The notes: generated from the sequence alone by a model not told the origin. 64,000 bases of DNA from Phaeovulum sp. (GCF_030684035.1 NZ_JAUXPI010000044.1:1-64000), one strand, 5' to 3'; shown: positions 27,107 through 36,160, counted from the first letter of the stretch. Numbers and translations are program-made.

Positions 27107-27421
27107 TTGCCCGAGCGTATGGAGCATCATGATCTGCTTGCCGGGCTGGTGCGGTTGCACATCCTGCACCATGCGGCGCAGCACCCGGTCTATGGCCAGT
27201 GGATGATCGACGAACTGGCGCGGCACGGCTACCGGCTGTCGCCGGGCACGCTCTATCCGATGCTCTCGAAGCTGGAGCGGGACGGATACCTGACCAGCAA
27301 GACCGAACGCGAGGGACGGACGTCGCGCAATTTCTACACGATCACTGAAAAAGGGCGCGAAGGTCTGGCGGTCGCGCGGGTTCGTTTGCGGGAACTGAAG
27401 GGCGAGGCAGGGGCGGAATGA
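27107..27421 (+). CDS. PadR-family transcriptional regulator
   Basis: 104 residues. The winged helix is clear: LVRLHILHHAAQHPVYGQWMIDELARHGY, then LSPGTLYPMLSKLERDGYL and the wing TSKTEREGRTSRNFYTITEKG. I place the start at a TTG with GGGAG 9 bases upstream; ATG codons at 27065 and 27077 would lie in or before the palindrome, and ATG 27119 is the other candidate. The stop overlaps chrA by four bases, so it should govern chrA and the divergent exporter. Confidence 0.85.
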   Translation: MPERMEHHDLLAGLVRLHILHHAAQHPVYGQWMIDELARHGYRLSPGTLYPMLSKLERDGYLTSKTEREGRTSRNFYTITEKGREGLAVARVRLRELKGEAGAE

Positions 27422-28635
27422 CGGACACGACCGACGCGGCCGAGGCCAGACCGTCGCAGGGCACTCCGGGCGAGGTCTTTTCTGCCTTCTTCAAGCTCGG
27501 CCTGACCTCGTTCGGCGGGCCGATCGCGCATCTGGGCTATTTCCGCGATGAGCTGGTCACGCGCCGCAAATGGCTGAGCGATCGCGCCTACGCCGATCTG
27601 GTGGCGCTGTGCCAGTTCCTGCCCGGCCCGGCCTCCTCGCAGGTTGGCTTTGCCATGGGTATGCTGCGCGCGGGCTGGCTCGGGGCGCTTGCGGCCTTCA
27701 CCGCCTTCACGCTGCCCTCGGCGCTGGTGTTGCTGGTCTTTGCGATGACGGCGGCGTCTATTTCGGGTCCCATAGGAACGGGCACCCTGAACGGCCTGAA
27801 GATCGTCGCGGTGGCGATTGTCGCGCAGGCCGTCTGGGGCATGGCCAGGAATCTCTGCCCCGACCGGGAGCGCGCCGCGATTGCTGTCGGCGCGGTGGTC
27901 GTGCTGGCGTTTCGGCCGGGCGCTTTCGGGATGGTCGGCGCAATCGTGCTGGGCGCGCTTGCCGGTCTGGCGCTGGGGCGCGGGACGGGTGCGCCGGTTG
28001 GCGGGCATGTCACGATGCCGGTATCGCGAAGGGTGGCTGCCGCAGCGCTCGCCGCGTTCTTCGCGGCTCTGTTCCTGCTTCCGCTGATTGCTGGGCAAAG
28101 CCAGTCGCTGGCGGTGATCGACAGCTTCTATCGCGCAGGGGCGCTGGTGTTCGGGGGCGGCCATGTCGTCCTGCCACTGTTGCAGGCTGAGGTCGTCGCA
28201 CCCGGCTGGGTCACGCCGGACCAGTTTCTCGCCGGATACGGCGCGGCGCAGGCGGTGCCGGGTCCGCTCTTCACCTTTGCCGCCTATCTGGGCGCGGTGC
28301 AGGAGCCTGAGCCGAACGGCGTGGCAGGGGCGATCATCGCGCTGCTTGCAATGTTCCTGCCCGGCTTCCTGATCCTGATCGGTGTCCTGCCGTTCTGGGA
28401 CCGGTTCCGCGCCATGGCACGAGCGCAGTCGCTGATGCAGGGCGCGAACGCCGCTGTTGTCGGCATCCTCGGTGCGGCGCTCTATTCGCCGGTGTTCACC
28501 AGCGCCGTTGGGGACTTGCGTGACTTCGCGCTGGCGCTCGGCTGCTTCGTCCTGCTGATGGCGTGGAAGGCCCCGCCCTGGGTAGTAGTCATCGTTGCGG
28601 CGGTCGGCGGAGTGGGGCTGGCATTCACGGGGTGA
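27418..28635 (+). CDS. chrA: Chromate transporter ChrA family
   Basis: 405 residues with two CHR halves. The first has FKLGLTSFGGPIAHLGYFRDELV and LVALCQFLPGPASSQVGFAMG; the second has FYRAGALVFGGGHVVLPLLQ and FLAGYGAAQAVPGPLFTFAAYLG. These paired FGG and PGP motifs define the long-chain ChrA chromate/sulfate exchangers of the inner membrane. It is coupled to the PadR gene. Whether the real substrate is chromate or another oxyanion is not shown. Confidence 0.88.
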   Translation: MTDTTDAAEARPSQGTPGEVFSAFFKLGLTSFGGPIAHLGYFRDELVTRRKWLSDRAYADLVALCQFLPGPASSQVGFAMGMLRAGWLGALAAFTAFTLPSALVLLVFAMTAASISGPIGTGTLNGLKIVAVAIVAQAVWGMARNLCPDRERAAIAVGAVVVLAFRPGAFGMVGAIVLGALAGLALGRGTGAPVGGHVTMPVSRRVAAAALAAFFAALFLLPLIAGQSQSLAVIDSFYRAGALVFGGGHVVLPLLQAEVVAPGWVTPDQFLAGYGAAQAVPGPLFTFAAYLGAVQEPEPNGVAGAIIALLAMFLPGFLILIGVLPFWDRFRAMARAQSLMQGANAAVVGILGAALYSPVFTSAVGDLRDFALALGCFVLLMAWKAPPWVVVIVAAVGGVGLAFTG

Positions 28636-29072
28636 CTGCGGATCTGGCGGGGTTGTGATGCCCCGAGGCCGCGCCAACTGGTTTCGGCTGTCCGGAAACC
28701 TGGCGCTTCGATTGCACCTGGTCGAACAGGCCGCGGCCGAAAGCCCCGACATGCCAGGCAAGGCGCTTCGTTCCGTTCTCCTTGCCGCTGTGCCCTGCCA
28801 TCCCGCCGCAGCGCGCGCGCTGCCGGACGTCGATGCTCGGGTGGCGGTCGAAGGGGTGCAGATTTCGCCGGGTCGATACATAACCCCCGAAAACATCCCC
28901 GAAAACAACGGAAAAATTCGGCCAAGCCGGATCGGGGCGAACGCTTTCACGCGGGCAAGTGGCGGAGGGTATGGGGCAGGGGTCAGGCCGTTGCTGGCAT
29001 GGCCGGTTTGGTTTCGCCATGCGCGCCGCTTTTGGTCGCTGCCGCATCACGCGACGCGGCATCAAGCTGCGC
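28636..29072. other. Gene-free interval after chrA
   Basis: The 437 bases hold no supported gene. The only notable detail is an imperfect direct duplication around 28886-28910, where CCCCGAAAACA occurs twice in tandem. Some minus-strand codons look faintly protein-like but have no start or family match. This may be a degraded insertion. Confidence 0.4.
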
Positions 29073-29915
29073 TCAATCGGCGATCACTTCCTGCCGCTGC
29101 TGGCCGAGCCCCTCGATACCCAGTTCGATCACGTCGCCCGCCTTCAGATAGCGCGGTGGCTTCTGGCCCAGCCCCACGCCGGGCGGGGTGCCGGTCGAAA
29201 TCACGTCACCAGGGTGCAGCGTCATGAACTGGCTCAGGTAGCTGACCAGATGGGCCACGCCATAGACCATCGTCCGGGTAGAACCGTTCTGCATGGTCTG
29301 ACCGCTGACCTTCAGCCACATCGCCAGGTCCTGCGGATCGGCCACTGCGTCGCGGGTCACCAGCCAAGGTCCAAGCGGGCCAAAGTTGTCGCAGCTTTTG
29401 CCCTTGGTCCACTGGCCCGCGCGCTCAATCTGAAAGGCACGTTCCGAGACGTCATTGGTCACGGCAAAGCCCGCGACATGGGACATCGCCTCGGCCTCCG
29501 TCACATATTTGGCCTTGGTGCCGATGATGACAGCCAGTTCCACCTCCCAGTCGGTCTTTTCCGATCCACGCGGGATGATCACCGGGTCGTTGGGACCACA
29601 AATGGCCGAGGTGGCTTTCATGAAGATCACCGGTTCGGGCGGTACGGCCATGCCGCTTTCGGCGGCGTGGTCCGCGTAATTCAGGCCGATGCAGATGAAC
29701 TTGCCGGTGCCGCCGACGCAAGGCCCCAGCCGCGTTTGGGCAGAGACCACCGGCAGGTCCGCCGGGTTGGCAGCGCGGATTGCCGCGAGCCCCGTGTCCG
29801 ACAGGACCGCGCCAGCGATATCGGGAACCACCCCCGACAGATCGCGGATCGTGCCATCGTCATGCATCAAGCCGGGTTTTTCGGCCCCGGCCGGGCCATG
29901 GCGCAGAAGTTTCAT
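29073..29915 (-). CDS. Fumarylacetoacetate hydrolase family protein
   Basis: 280 residues. The metal-binding core is visible in IGLNYADHAAESG, PVIFMKATSAICGPNDPVII and SEKTDWEVELAVIIGTKA (the conserved E-x-E), followed by FAVTNDVSERAFQ and STGTPPGVGLGQKPP. These enzymes cleave or hydrate diketo acids. With an SDR dehydrogenase, a sugar mutarotase and a UxaA-type dehydratase remnant upstream, the likely substrate is 2,4-diketo-3-deoxy-L-fuconate or -rhamnonate. Confidence 0.88.
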   Translation of the reverse strand: MKLLRHGPAGAEKPGLMHDDGTIRDLSGVVPDIAGAVLSDTGLAAIRAANPADLPVVSAQTRLGPCVGGTGKFICIGLNYADHAAESGMAVPPEPVIFMKATSAICGPNDPVIIPRGSEKTDWEVELAVIIGTKAKYVTEAEAMSHVAGFAVTNDVSERAFQIERAGQWTKGKSCDNFGPLGPWLVTRDAVADPQDLAMWLKVSGQTMQNGSTRTMVYGVAHLVSYLSQFMTLHPGDVISTGTPPGVGLGQKPPRYLKAGDVIELGIEGLGQQRQEVIAD

Positions 29916-29923
29916 GGGTTTCC

Positions 29924-30664
29924 TCAGGTATTGGACCAGCCGCCGTCGATCACATGGGCAACGCCCGTGGTATAGGACGACTCGTCGGATGCAAGATAAA
30001 CCGCCAGCGCCGCAATCTCTTCGGGCCGACCGATGCGGCCGATAGGCTGGCGGGCGATGAATGCCATGCGCGCGGCCGCGTAATCGCCGGTGGCGCGCAG
30101 CCGATCCTCAAGCGAGGCGCTTTCGACCGTGCCGGGGCAGATGGCGTTGGCCCGCACACCGCGGGTGATGAAATCGGCGGCAATCGCCTTGGTCAGCCCG
30201 ATCACCCCCGCCTTGGTTGCGCCATAGACAAAGCGGTTGGGTGCCGCGATCACCGACGAGGCGACCGAGGCCATGTTGATGATCGACCCGCCGCCCCGGG
30301 CCAGCATGCCGGGCAGAAAGGCGCGGCACATCCGGTACTTCGCGGTCAGGTTCAGATCGAACGAAAAGGCCCATTGATCCTCGTCACATTCGAGGATCGT
30401 GCCATTGGCCACGAAGCCCGCGCAGTTGAACAGCACGTCAACCGGACCAGCCGCCGCGACAGCGGCCGCGATCGCGGCCGGGTCGCGCACGTTGAGGGGC
30501 ATTGTCTCGAGCCCCTCGGCACCAAGGCTTTCCGGCACCGCCGGGTTGACATCGGTGGCAATGACATGCGCCCCCGCGCGCGCCATGGCCAATGCCGAGG
30601 CCCGGCCTATTCCCTGCCCTGCCGCCGTCACCAGCGCGTGCTTGCCTGCAAGCCTGTCAGTAAT
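29924..30664 (-). CDS. SDR dehydrogenase, apparent ATT start
   Basis: 246 residues if begun at an ATT at 30664 (TDRLAGKHALVTAAGQGIGRA). The catalytic Ser and Tyr-x-x-x-Lys are in NMASVASSVIAAP and FVYGATKAG, and NAG-type motif FNCAGF is present. The frame has no ATG, GTG or TTG early enough to include the first Rossmann strand; the GTG at 30631 would delete it. The ATT has GGAGG 9 bases before it and overlaps the stop of the upstream gene. It probably oxidises a deoxysugar acid next to the hydrolase. Confidence 0.8.
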   Translation of the reverse strand: MTDRLAGKHALVTAAGQGIGRASALAMARAGAHVIATDVNPAVPESLGAEGLETMPLNVRDPAAIAAAVAAAGPVDVLFNCAGFVANGTILECDEDQWAFSFDLNLTAKYRMCRAFLPGMLARGGGSIINMASVASSVIAAPNRFVYGATKAGVIGLTKAIAADFITRGVRANAICPGTVESASLEDRLRATGDYAAARMAFIARQPIGRIGRPEEIAALAVYLASDESSYTTGVAHVIDGGWSNT

Positions 30665-30986
30665 GGTGAAACACCTCCTCCATCATCGCCCACCAATCCC
30701 CGGCGGCGCGGCTTTCCAGTGGGATCTGGCAGGGATCGGTCAGCTTCCACCAGCTCTGCGTCACCGGATCGGCGGCGATCGCGGCCATGTCGGCGGCGTA
30801 ATTCTGCCCGTGATATTCCCATTTGCCAAACAGGATATTCTCGGGTTCGCGCAGGAAGATCGTATAGTTGCGGATATTGGCGGCGGAAATCCGCGCCAGC
30901 ACGCCCGGCCAAACCTCTGTGTGCAGCGCCTTGTATTCCGCCACTTTTTCCGGCCTTAGCCCGATCATCATCGCCATCCGCCGCAT
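30657..30986 (-). CDS. L-rhamnose mutarotase family protein
   Basis: 109 residues. The family pattern is seen in MMIGLRPEKVAEYKALHTEVWPGVL, RNYTIFLREPENILFGKWEYHG and a C-terminal DWWAMMEEVFHHY. These enzymes interconvert the anomers of L-rhamnose, L-fucose or similar sugars. The start overlaps the stop of the UxaA remnant as TGATG, and the SDR gene overlaps its end, so all four genes formed one operon. Confidence 0.9.
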   Translation of the reverse strand: MRRMAMMIGLRPEKVAEYKALHTEVWPGVLARISAANIRNYTIFLREPENILFGKWEYHGQNYAADMAAIAADPVTQSWWKLTDPCQIPLESRAAGDWWAMMEEVFHHY

Positions 30987-31161
30987 CACATCACCGCGCC
31001 GATCTGCCACGGCACGAACTCTGCCCCGCCAAAACCGAGTGCCTCCGACTTCGTGACCTCGCCCGAGGCGACGCGGATGAACTGTTCGAACATCTCGCGG
31101 CCCTTTTCTTCCAGCGTGACGCCTTCCAGAATGTCGCCGGTGTTCAGGTCCATATCGTCTA
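30986..31161 (-). pseudogene. 3' remnant of a UxaA-family sugar-acid dehydratase
   Basis: Only the last 58 or so codons survive: LDDMDLNTGDILEGV, EEKGREMFEQFIRVASGEVTKSEALGFG, EFVPWQIGAVM. This is the unmistakable C-terminus of altronate/fuconate dehydratases, normally around 380-500 residues. Family resemblance ends abruptly at about 31160, and the sequence upstream is unrelated. The gene has been cut by a rearrangement, together with whatever promoter and transporter preceded it. Confidence 0.82.
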
Positions 31162-31447
31162 GAGGTGGCTGCGGTTGGTCTGAACAGGTTCCGGTAGGCA
31201 ACGCCCGCACTCAGCTTTGGGATGCAAGACCCCCGCCGGGTTCGCGCTGCATCTGGCCGACGCAATCGCCCCCCCGCTGCACGAGATTACCGCTCCTCGC
31301 TCCGGGCGATTGCTCGACCCGCGCCGGCCGGGCTCCGGTCGTGGCTTGAGAAAGTTCAGTGGCAGGTCAGAAGCGCCTTGCTGCGTTGCGGCGCTTGCGG
31401 GGCGGGCGCGAAGGCCTTAATCGGGGAGTGCAAGCAGGGAGCGCCCG
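31162..31447. other. Junction region before hisD
   Basis: About 286 bases between the truncated UxaA gene and hisD. No gene is supported. The hisD promoter should lie in the right-hand part. GGAG precedes the hisD start closely. Confidence 0.5.
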
Positions 31448-32758
31448 ATGCCGCAGTATCTTTCCACGCTCGAGCCAGGGTTCGAGGCCCGTTTTCTGGC
31501 GCTTCTGGGGATGAAGCGCGAGGACGCGCCCGATGTCGACGCGGCCGTGGCGGCAATCATTGCAGAGGTGCGCGCGCGCGGCGACGCGGCGGTGCTGGAC
31601 CTGACCGAGCGCTTTGACCGGTTGCGCCTGACCCCGGCGACGCTCGCCTTTTCGCCTGCCGAGATTGCCGCCGAGGTGGCCAAGGTCTCGGCCGCGGACC
31701 GGGATGCACTGGAACTGGCCGCAGAGCGGATCCGCGCCTATCACGCCCGCCAGATGCCCGCCGATGCGCTCTGGACCGATGCGGTGGGGGCCGAACTGGG
31801 ATGGCGCTTCACCCCGGTTGCGGCGGCCGGGCTTTATGTGCCCGGTGGGCTGGCAAGCTACCCGTCATCGGTGCTGATGAACGCGATTCCGGCGCGGGTG
31901 GCGGGGGTGGAGCGGCTGGTCATCGCCTGCCCGACGCCGGGCGGGGTGGTGAACCCGCTGGTGCTGGCGGCAGCCAAGATTGCCGGGGTCGATACCGTTT
32001 ACCGGATCGGCGGCGCGCAGGCGATTGCGGCGCTCGCCTACGGCACCGCGACGATTGCGGCGGTGGACAAGATCACCGGGCCGGGCAACGCCTATGTGGC
32101 AGCGGCAAAGCGGCGGGTTTTCGGCAAGGTCGGCATCGACATGATCGCCGGGCCTTCGGAGATTCTGGTCATCGCCGATGCTGCGAATGACCCCGACTGG
32201 ATCGCGCTCGACCTCTTGAGCCAGGCCGAGCACGATGAAAGCGCGCAGGCGATCCTCATCACCGACGACGCGGATTTCGGGCAGGCTGTCACCGCGGCGG
32301 TCGAGCGGCACCTGCAAACGCTGGAGCGGCGGGCGATTGCCGGGGCAAGCTGGCGCGATTATGGCGCGGTGATCGTGGTGCGCGATCTGAACGAGGCGGC
32401 GGCGCTCAGCGACCGTATCGCGCCCGAGCATCTGGAGCTTTGCGTGGCAGACCCCGAGGCGCTGGCCGCGAGGGTGCGGCACGCGGGTGCGATATTCCTT
32501 GGGGCCTACACGCCCGAGGCAATTGGCGATTATGTCGGCGGGCCGAACCATGTGCTGCCCACGGCGCGGTCGGCACGGTTTTCATCGGGCCTTTCGGTAT
32601 TCGACTTTCTCAAGCGCACCACGCTGGCGCGGATGACCCCTGCGGCGCTAGCCGCAATCGGCCCTGCCGCGGCGCGGTTGGCGCGGTCGGAAAGCCTTGA
32701 GGCGCACGGGCTGAGCGTTCTGGCACGGCTTCAGAGGCTGAACGGGGAGCCGGGATGA
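31448..32758 (+). CDS. hisD: Histidinol dehydrogenase
   Basis: 436 residues, normal length. HisD performs the last two oxidations of histidine synthesis, histidinol to histidine, with NAD and zinc. Recognisable blocks are YVPGGLASYPSSVLMNAIPARVAG, KITGPGNAYVAAAKRRVFG, DMIAGPSEILVIAD, LLSQAEHDESAQAIL (catalytic Glu and zinc-binding His region) and PNHVLPTARSARFSSGLSVFDF. It overlaps the UPF0262 gene by four bases and begins the conserved seven-gene run. Confidence 0.97.
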   Translation: MPQYLSTLEPGFEARFLALLGMKREDAPDVDAAVAAIIAEVRARGDAAVLDLTERFDRLRLTPATLAFSPAEIAAEVAKVSAADRDALELAAERIRAYHARQMPADALWTDAVGAELGWRFTPVAAAGLYVPGGLASYPSSVLMNAIPARVAGVERLVIACPTPGGVVNPLVLAAAKIAGVDTVYRIGGAQAIAALAYGTATIAAVDKITGPGNAYVAAAKRRVFGKVGIDMIAGPSEILVIADAANDPDWIALDLLSQAEHDESAQAILITDDADFGQAVTAAVERHLQTLERRAIAGASWRDYGAVIVVRDLNEAAALSDRIAPEHLELCVADPEALAARVRHAGAIFLGAYTPEAIGDYVGGPNHVLPTARSARFSSGLSVFDFLKRTTLARMTPAALAAIGPAAARLARSESLEAHGLSVLARLQRLNGEPG

Positions 32759-33243
32759 CACCGACCAACTGCATCTGCCGGATCGAGATCGACGACCAGG
32801 GCCTGCCGCCACCGACGCCGCAAATCGCGCAGGAGCGCAAGGTGGCGATATTCGATCTGCTCGAGGAGAACAGTTTCTCCTTGCCGGGTCGCGGTGGTGC
32901 TGCGGCACCTACGGGGCCGTTTTGCCTTGGTCTGGCGATCCGCGAAGGCCGCCTGGTGGTGGAAGCCTCAAATGAGGCGGGCGAGCGGCTGGCCGAGTTT
33001 CACCTTTCGCTCGGGCCCTTTCGACAAGTGGTCAAGGACTATTTTCAGATCTGCGAGAGCTATTTTGATGCGGTGAAGCGGCTGCCGCCAAGCCAGATCG
33101 AGGCCATCGACATGGCACGGCGCGGCATTCACAACGAAGGTGCCGAGGTGCTGATCGAGCGGCTTGCGGGCAAGGCCGAACTTGACCGGGCGACCGCACG
33201 GCGACTGTTCACGCTGATCTGCGTTCTGGCACCGGGAGCCTGA
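32755..33243 (+). CDS. UPF0262 family protein
   Basis: 162 residues. IRIEID-like opening (CICRIEIDDQGL), QERKVAIFDLLEENSF, LAIREGRLVVE, and FRQVVKDYFQICESYFDAVK match this alphaproteobacterial family, which has no known activity. It always lies between hisD and the small phosphatase in relatives, as here. Confidence 0.9.
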   Translation: MTPTNCICRIEIDDQGLPPPTPQIAQERKVAIFDLLEENSFSLPGRGGAAAPTGPFCLGLAIREGRLVVEASNEAGERLAEFHLSLGPFRQVVKDYFQICESYFDAVKRLPPSQIEAIDMARRGIHNEGAEVLIERLAGKAELDRATARRLFTLICVLAPGA

Positions 33244-33246
33244 GCC

Positions 33247-33708
33247 TTGGGCAAGCTGCCGCACTCGGTGCTGTTTTGCTGCGACCACAATTCGACGCGC
33301 TCGCCGATGGCCGAGGGCATCATGAAAAAACTCTACGGCAAGGCGGTCTATGTTCAGTCCGTCGGGGTGAAGAACGAGCTGGAGACCGACGGCTTTGCCA
33401 TTTCCGTATGCCAGGAAATCGGGGTGGAGCTTGGCCGCCACCGGGTGCGCTCGTTCGACGAGATGCAGGATTGGGGCGACGACCTTTCGGGCTTTGATCT
33501 GGTGGTTGCGCTGTCGCCTGCCAGTCAGCGGCGGGCGCTGGAACTGACGCGGTTCTTTCACCTCGATGTCGAATACTGGCCGATCCTCGATCCGACCGGG
33601 CTGGGCGAGGGGCGCGAGGCCAAACTTGCCGCCTACCGCAAGACCCGTGACCAGATCCTGGCGCGGATGGTCGAGCGCTTCGGCGCGCCGCCCGATGCTT
33701 CGGCCTGA
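33247..33708 (+). CDS. Low-molecular-weight phosphotyrosine phosphatase / arsenate-reductase-like protein
   Basis: 153 residues from a TTG with GGGAG upstream. The P-loop [13 protein letters not shown] near residue 13 gives the C-x5-R signature (preceded by a second Cys). A likely catalytic Asp lies in [12 protein letters not shown] near residue 115. The family occurs at this place in Rhodobacteraceae genomes; its substrate is not established. Confidence 0.85.
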   Translation: MGKLPHSVLFCCDHNSTRSPMAEGIMKKLYGKAVYVQSVGVKNELETDGFAISVCQEIGVELGRHRVRSFDEMQDWGDDLSGFDLVVALSPASQRRALELTRFFHLDVEYWPILDPTGLGEGREAKLAAYRKTRDQILARMVERFGAPPDASA

Positions 33709-33820
33709 AGCCAGACCGGCAATTGCCCGCACCTGCCAGTTATGCCTTGAAAAACCTGCGCGCCCGGCGCATTTAGGGCGCGCCCGCGGCTTTGGCGGGC
33801 TGGATCTTACCGGAGTGACC

Positions 33821-34039
33821 ATGGCCAAGGAAGAAATGCTCGAATTCCCCGGCGTCGTGAAGGAACTCCTGCCGAACGCGACGTTTCGGGTCGAGCTTGA
33901 AAACGGCCATGAAATCATCGCGCATATGGCGGGAAAGATGCGCAAGAACCGCATCCGCGTGCTGGCGGGCGACAAGGTGCAGGTGGAAATGAACACCTAC
34001 GATCTGTCAAAGGGCCGCATCAACTACCGTTTCAAGTGA
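33821..34039 (+). CDS. infA: Translation initiation factor IF-1
   Basis: 72 residues, full length. The single S1-type OB fold is plain: [64 protein letters not shown]-1 occupies the ribosomal A site during initiation. The gap before it (33709-33820) probably holds its own promoter. The stop overlaps the maf start. Confidence 0.98.
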   Translation: MAKEEMLEFPGVVKELLPNATFRVELENGHEIIAHMAGKMRKNRIRVLAGDKVQVEMNTYDLSKGRINYRFK

Positions 34040-34608
34040 AACTGGTTCTCGGCTCTGCCAGCCCGCGCCGCGCGGAACTTCTGGCGCAGCTGGGCATTGT
34101 GCCCGATGCGTTCCGCACCCCTGACATTGACGAGACATCTCGGCGCGGTGAAACCCCGCGCGCCTATGTGCTGCGCATTGCGCGCGCCAAGGCCGCGGCG
34201 GTACCGCTGGCCGAGGGCGAGGTGCTGCTGTGCGCCGATACCACGGTGGCGGTAGGTCGGCGCATTCTGGGCAAGCCTTCGGATGCGGGCGAGGCGGCCG
34301 AGTTTCTCTGGGCGCTTTCCGGCCGACGGCACCATGTGCTGACCGCCGTGGTGGTGCGCCGTGGCGCGCGGTTGTGGGAGCGGGTGGTAGATACCACGGT
34401 GAAATTCAAGCCGCTGTCGAACCCGGAAGTGAACGCCTACCTTGCCAGCGGCGAATGGCATGGCAAGGCCGGGGCTTACGGCATTCAGGGCCGTGCCGGG
34501 GCGTTCATTCCGTGGCTGCAAGGCTCGTTCTCGGCGGTCGTCGGCTTGCCGCTTGCCGAAACCGTGAACCTGTTGCGGGCGGCGGGCTACCCGGTGGAGG
34601 GTGCATGA
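34036..34608 (+). CDS. maf: Maf-family nucleoside triphosphate pyrophosphatase
   Basis: 190 residues from a GTG that overlaps the infA stop. The family motif is [18 protein letters not shown] at the N-terminus, with [16 protein letters not shown] and [18 protein letters not shown] further on. Maf proteins hydrolyse modified or canonical nucleotides to monophosphates. Overlap with rng (ATGA) shows translational coupling. Confidence 0.94.
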   Translation: MKLVLGSASPRRAELLAQLGIVPDAFRTPDIDETSRRGETPRAYVLRIARAKAAAVPLAEGEVLLCADTTVAVGRRILGKPSDAGEAAEFLWALSGRRHHVLTAVVVRRGARLWERVVDTTVKFKPLSNPEVNAYLASGEWHGKAGAYGIQGRAGAFIPWLQGSFSAVVGLPLAETVNLLRAAGYPVEGA

Positions 34609-35651
34609 AGGGGCGCGTGGTCATTCTGGGTGTGCTGCGTGGCCGCGAGGCGGCGGCGCTGCTGGTGGACGGGCGGCTGGAAGATCTGCTGATCGATCCG
34701 GGCGCGGCGGTGCCACTTGCGCCCGGCGCGATACTCCGCGGGGTGGTGGACCGGCAGATGAAAGGCCAGGGCGGGGTGTTCCTGCGCCTGCCCGGTGGCG
34801 AGAAAGGCTTTTTGCGCGAAACCGGGGGGCTCGCGCCGGGGCAAGCGGTGCTGGTGCAGGTCTCGGCGGGTGCCGAGCCCGGCAAGGCGGTGCCGGTGAG
34901 CGCGCGGCTTTTGTTCAAAAGCCGCTACGCGATCATCACCCCGGATGTACCCGGCCTCAACGTTTCGCGCCGCATCTGCGAGGCCGAAACCCGGGCGCGG
35001 CTTGCCGAAATAGCGGCGGCGGCGATGGCGGGCAGCACCGCGGGGCTGATCCTGCGATCGGCCTGTGAGGCGGCCGAGGCAGAGGAAATTGCCGCCGACA
35101 TTGCCCAGATGCGGGCGCTTGCCGAGGCGGTGCTGGCCGACCTGGAGGGCGAGCCGGAGCTGTTGTTCGACGCCCCCGGCCCGCATGAGGAAGCCTGGCG
35201 CGACTGGGCCGAACCTGCACCCGACGAGGTGGCCGACGCCCCCGGCGCAATGGAGGCGCATGGCGTGGAGGCAGCGCTCGCAGCGCTTCTGACCCCGCGC
35301 GTGGCTCTGCCGATCGGGGCGCATATGCAGATCGAGCCGACCCGCGCTCTGGTTGCGGTCGATGTCAATACCGGCTCCGACCATTCGCCCGCCGCGGCCC
35401 TCAAAGCCAATATTGCCGCGGCCCGCGAATTGCCGCGCCAGTTGCGCCTGCGCGGGCTTGGCGGCCAGATCACCATCGATTTCGCGCCGATGGCCAAGAA
35501 AGACCGCGCCACGCTGGAACAGCAATTGCGCGCCGCGTTCAAGGGGGAGGCGGCCGAAACCAGCCTTGCAGGCTGGACCCCGCTTGGCAATTTCGAGCTG
35601 AGCCGCAAGCGTGACCGCGTGCCACTGGCGGCTATTCTGGGGGGCGCGTGA
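34605..35651 (+). CDS. rng: Ribonuclease E/G family protein
   Basis: 348 residues, shorter than E. coli RNase [23 protein letters not shown] opens the protein, followed by an S1-like RNA-binding part ([25 protein letters not shown]). The metal-binding catalytic segment [13 protein letters not shown] (near residue 250) and [21 protein letters not shown] follow. The Zn-link and C-terminal domains are missing, as in other short alphaproteobacterial versions. It would process rRNA or mRNA. Confidence 0.88.
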   Translation: MKGRVVILGVLRGREAAALLVDGRLEDLLIDPGAAVPLAPGAILRGVVDRQMKGQGGVFLRLPGGEKGFLRETGGLAPGQAVLVQVSAGAEPGKAVPVSARLLFKSRYAIITPDVPGLNVSRRICEAETRARLAEIAAAAMAGSTAGLILRSACEAAEAEEIAADIAQMRALAEAVLADLEGEPELLFDAPGPHEEAWRDWAEPAPDEVADAPGAMEAHGVEAALAALLTPRVALPIGAHMQIEPTRALVAVDVNTGSDHSPAAALKANIAAARELPRQLRLRGLGGQITIDFAPMAKKDRATLEQQLRAAFKGEAAETSLAGWTPLGNFELSRKRDRVPLAAILGGA

Positions 35652-35652
35652 A

Positions 35653-35835
35653 ATGGATGACTGCCCGATCTGCGGCAAGCCTGCTGTGGTGGCCTACAAA
35701 CCCTTCTGCTCGCGCCGCTGCGCCGACGTGGACCTCGGGCGCTGGCTGACCGGGTCTTACGCGATCCCCGGCGAAGCGGTTGATGACGAGAACCCGCCGC
35801 CCGCCGACGCCGACCCCGAAGCGCCCGTGCACTGA
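35653..35835 (+). CDS. yacG: DNA gyrase inhibitor YacG
   Basis: 60 residues with a single zinc site: CPICGKPAVV and FCSRRCADVDLGRWL, the CxxC and CxxxC pairs of YacG. The acidic tail is typical. YacG binds gyrase and inhibits it. The start is one base past the rng stop. Confidence 0.93.
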   Translation: MDDCPICGKPAVVAYKPFCSRRCADVDLGRWLTGSYAIPGEAVDDENPPPADADPEAPVH

Positions 35836-35843
35836 CCCGGGCG

Positions 35844-35860
35844 CGGGCAACTTTTGCCCG
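35844..35860 (+). terminator. Terminator of the hisD-yacG run
   Basis: CGGGCAA and TTGCCCG form a perfect 7-bp stem with a CTT loop, 8 bases after the yacG stop. No long T-run follows. Confidence 0.6.
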
Positions 35861-35931
35861 AAAGCCTCTGGACAGGCCCGGCCCGCTCGTCTAGGAAACG
35901 CGCACCCGAAGCGCCCTGCGCCTCGCATGGT

Positions 35932-36007
<76 letters not shown>

Positions 36008-36010
36008 CTT

Positions 36011-36020
36011 CCCCCCCCCC
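36011..36020. repeat. Run of ten C bases
   Basis: A homopolymer tract three bases beyond the tRNA-Phe CCA end. It may vary in length by slippage or sequencing error; it lies outside any gene. Confidence 0.6.
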
Positions 36021-36160
36021 TTGAGCGGCAAGATGCGGCGCGCGGACAGCGGCAGCCGGGTTTCGGTTTCGCGGCAAGCGCTGCGTTTGAGGCTTGCAAC
36101 CCAGGGGACCGGATGCGAGCTTTCTCCGGGCTAACCGGATCACTGACACAGGAGCTGATC

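Noticed and set aside
36011-36020. C10 tract as a phase-variation switch
   Set aside because: It lies in non-coding DNA just after tRNA-Phe and more than 100 bases before the next start, so slippage would not shift a reading frame.
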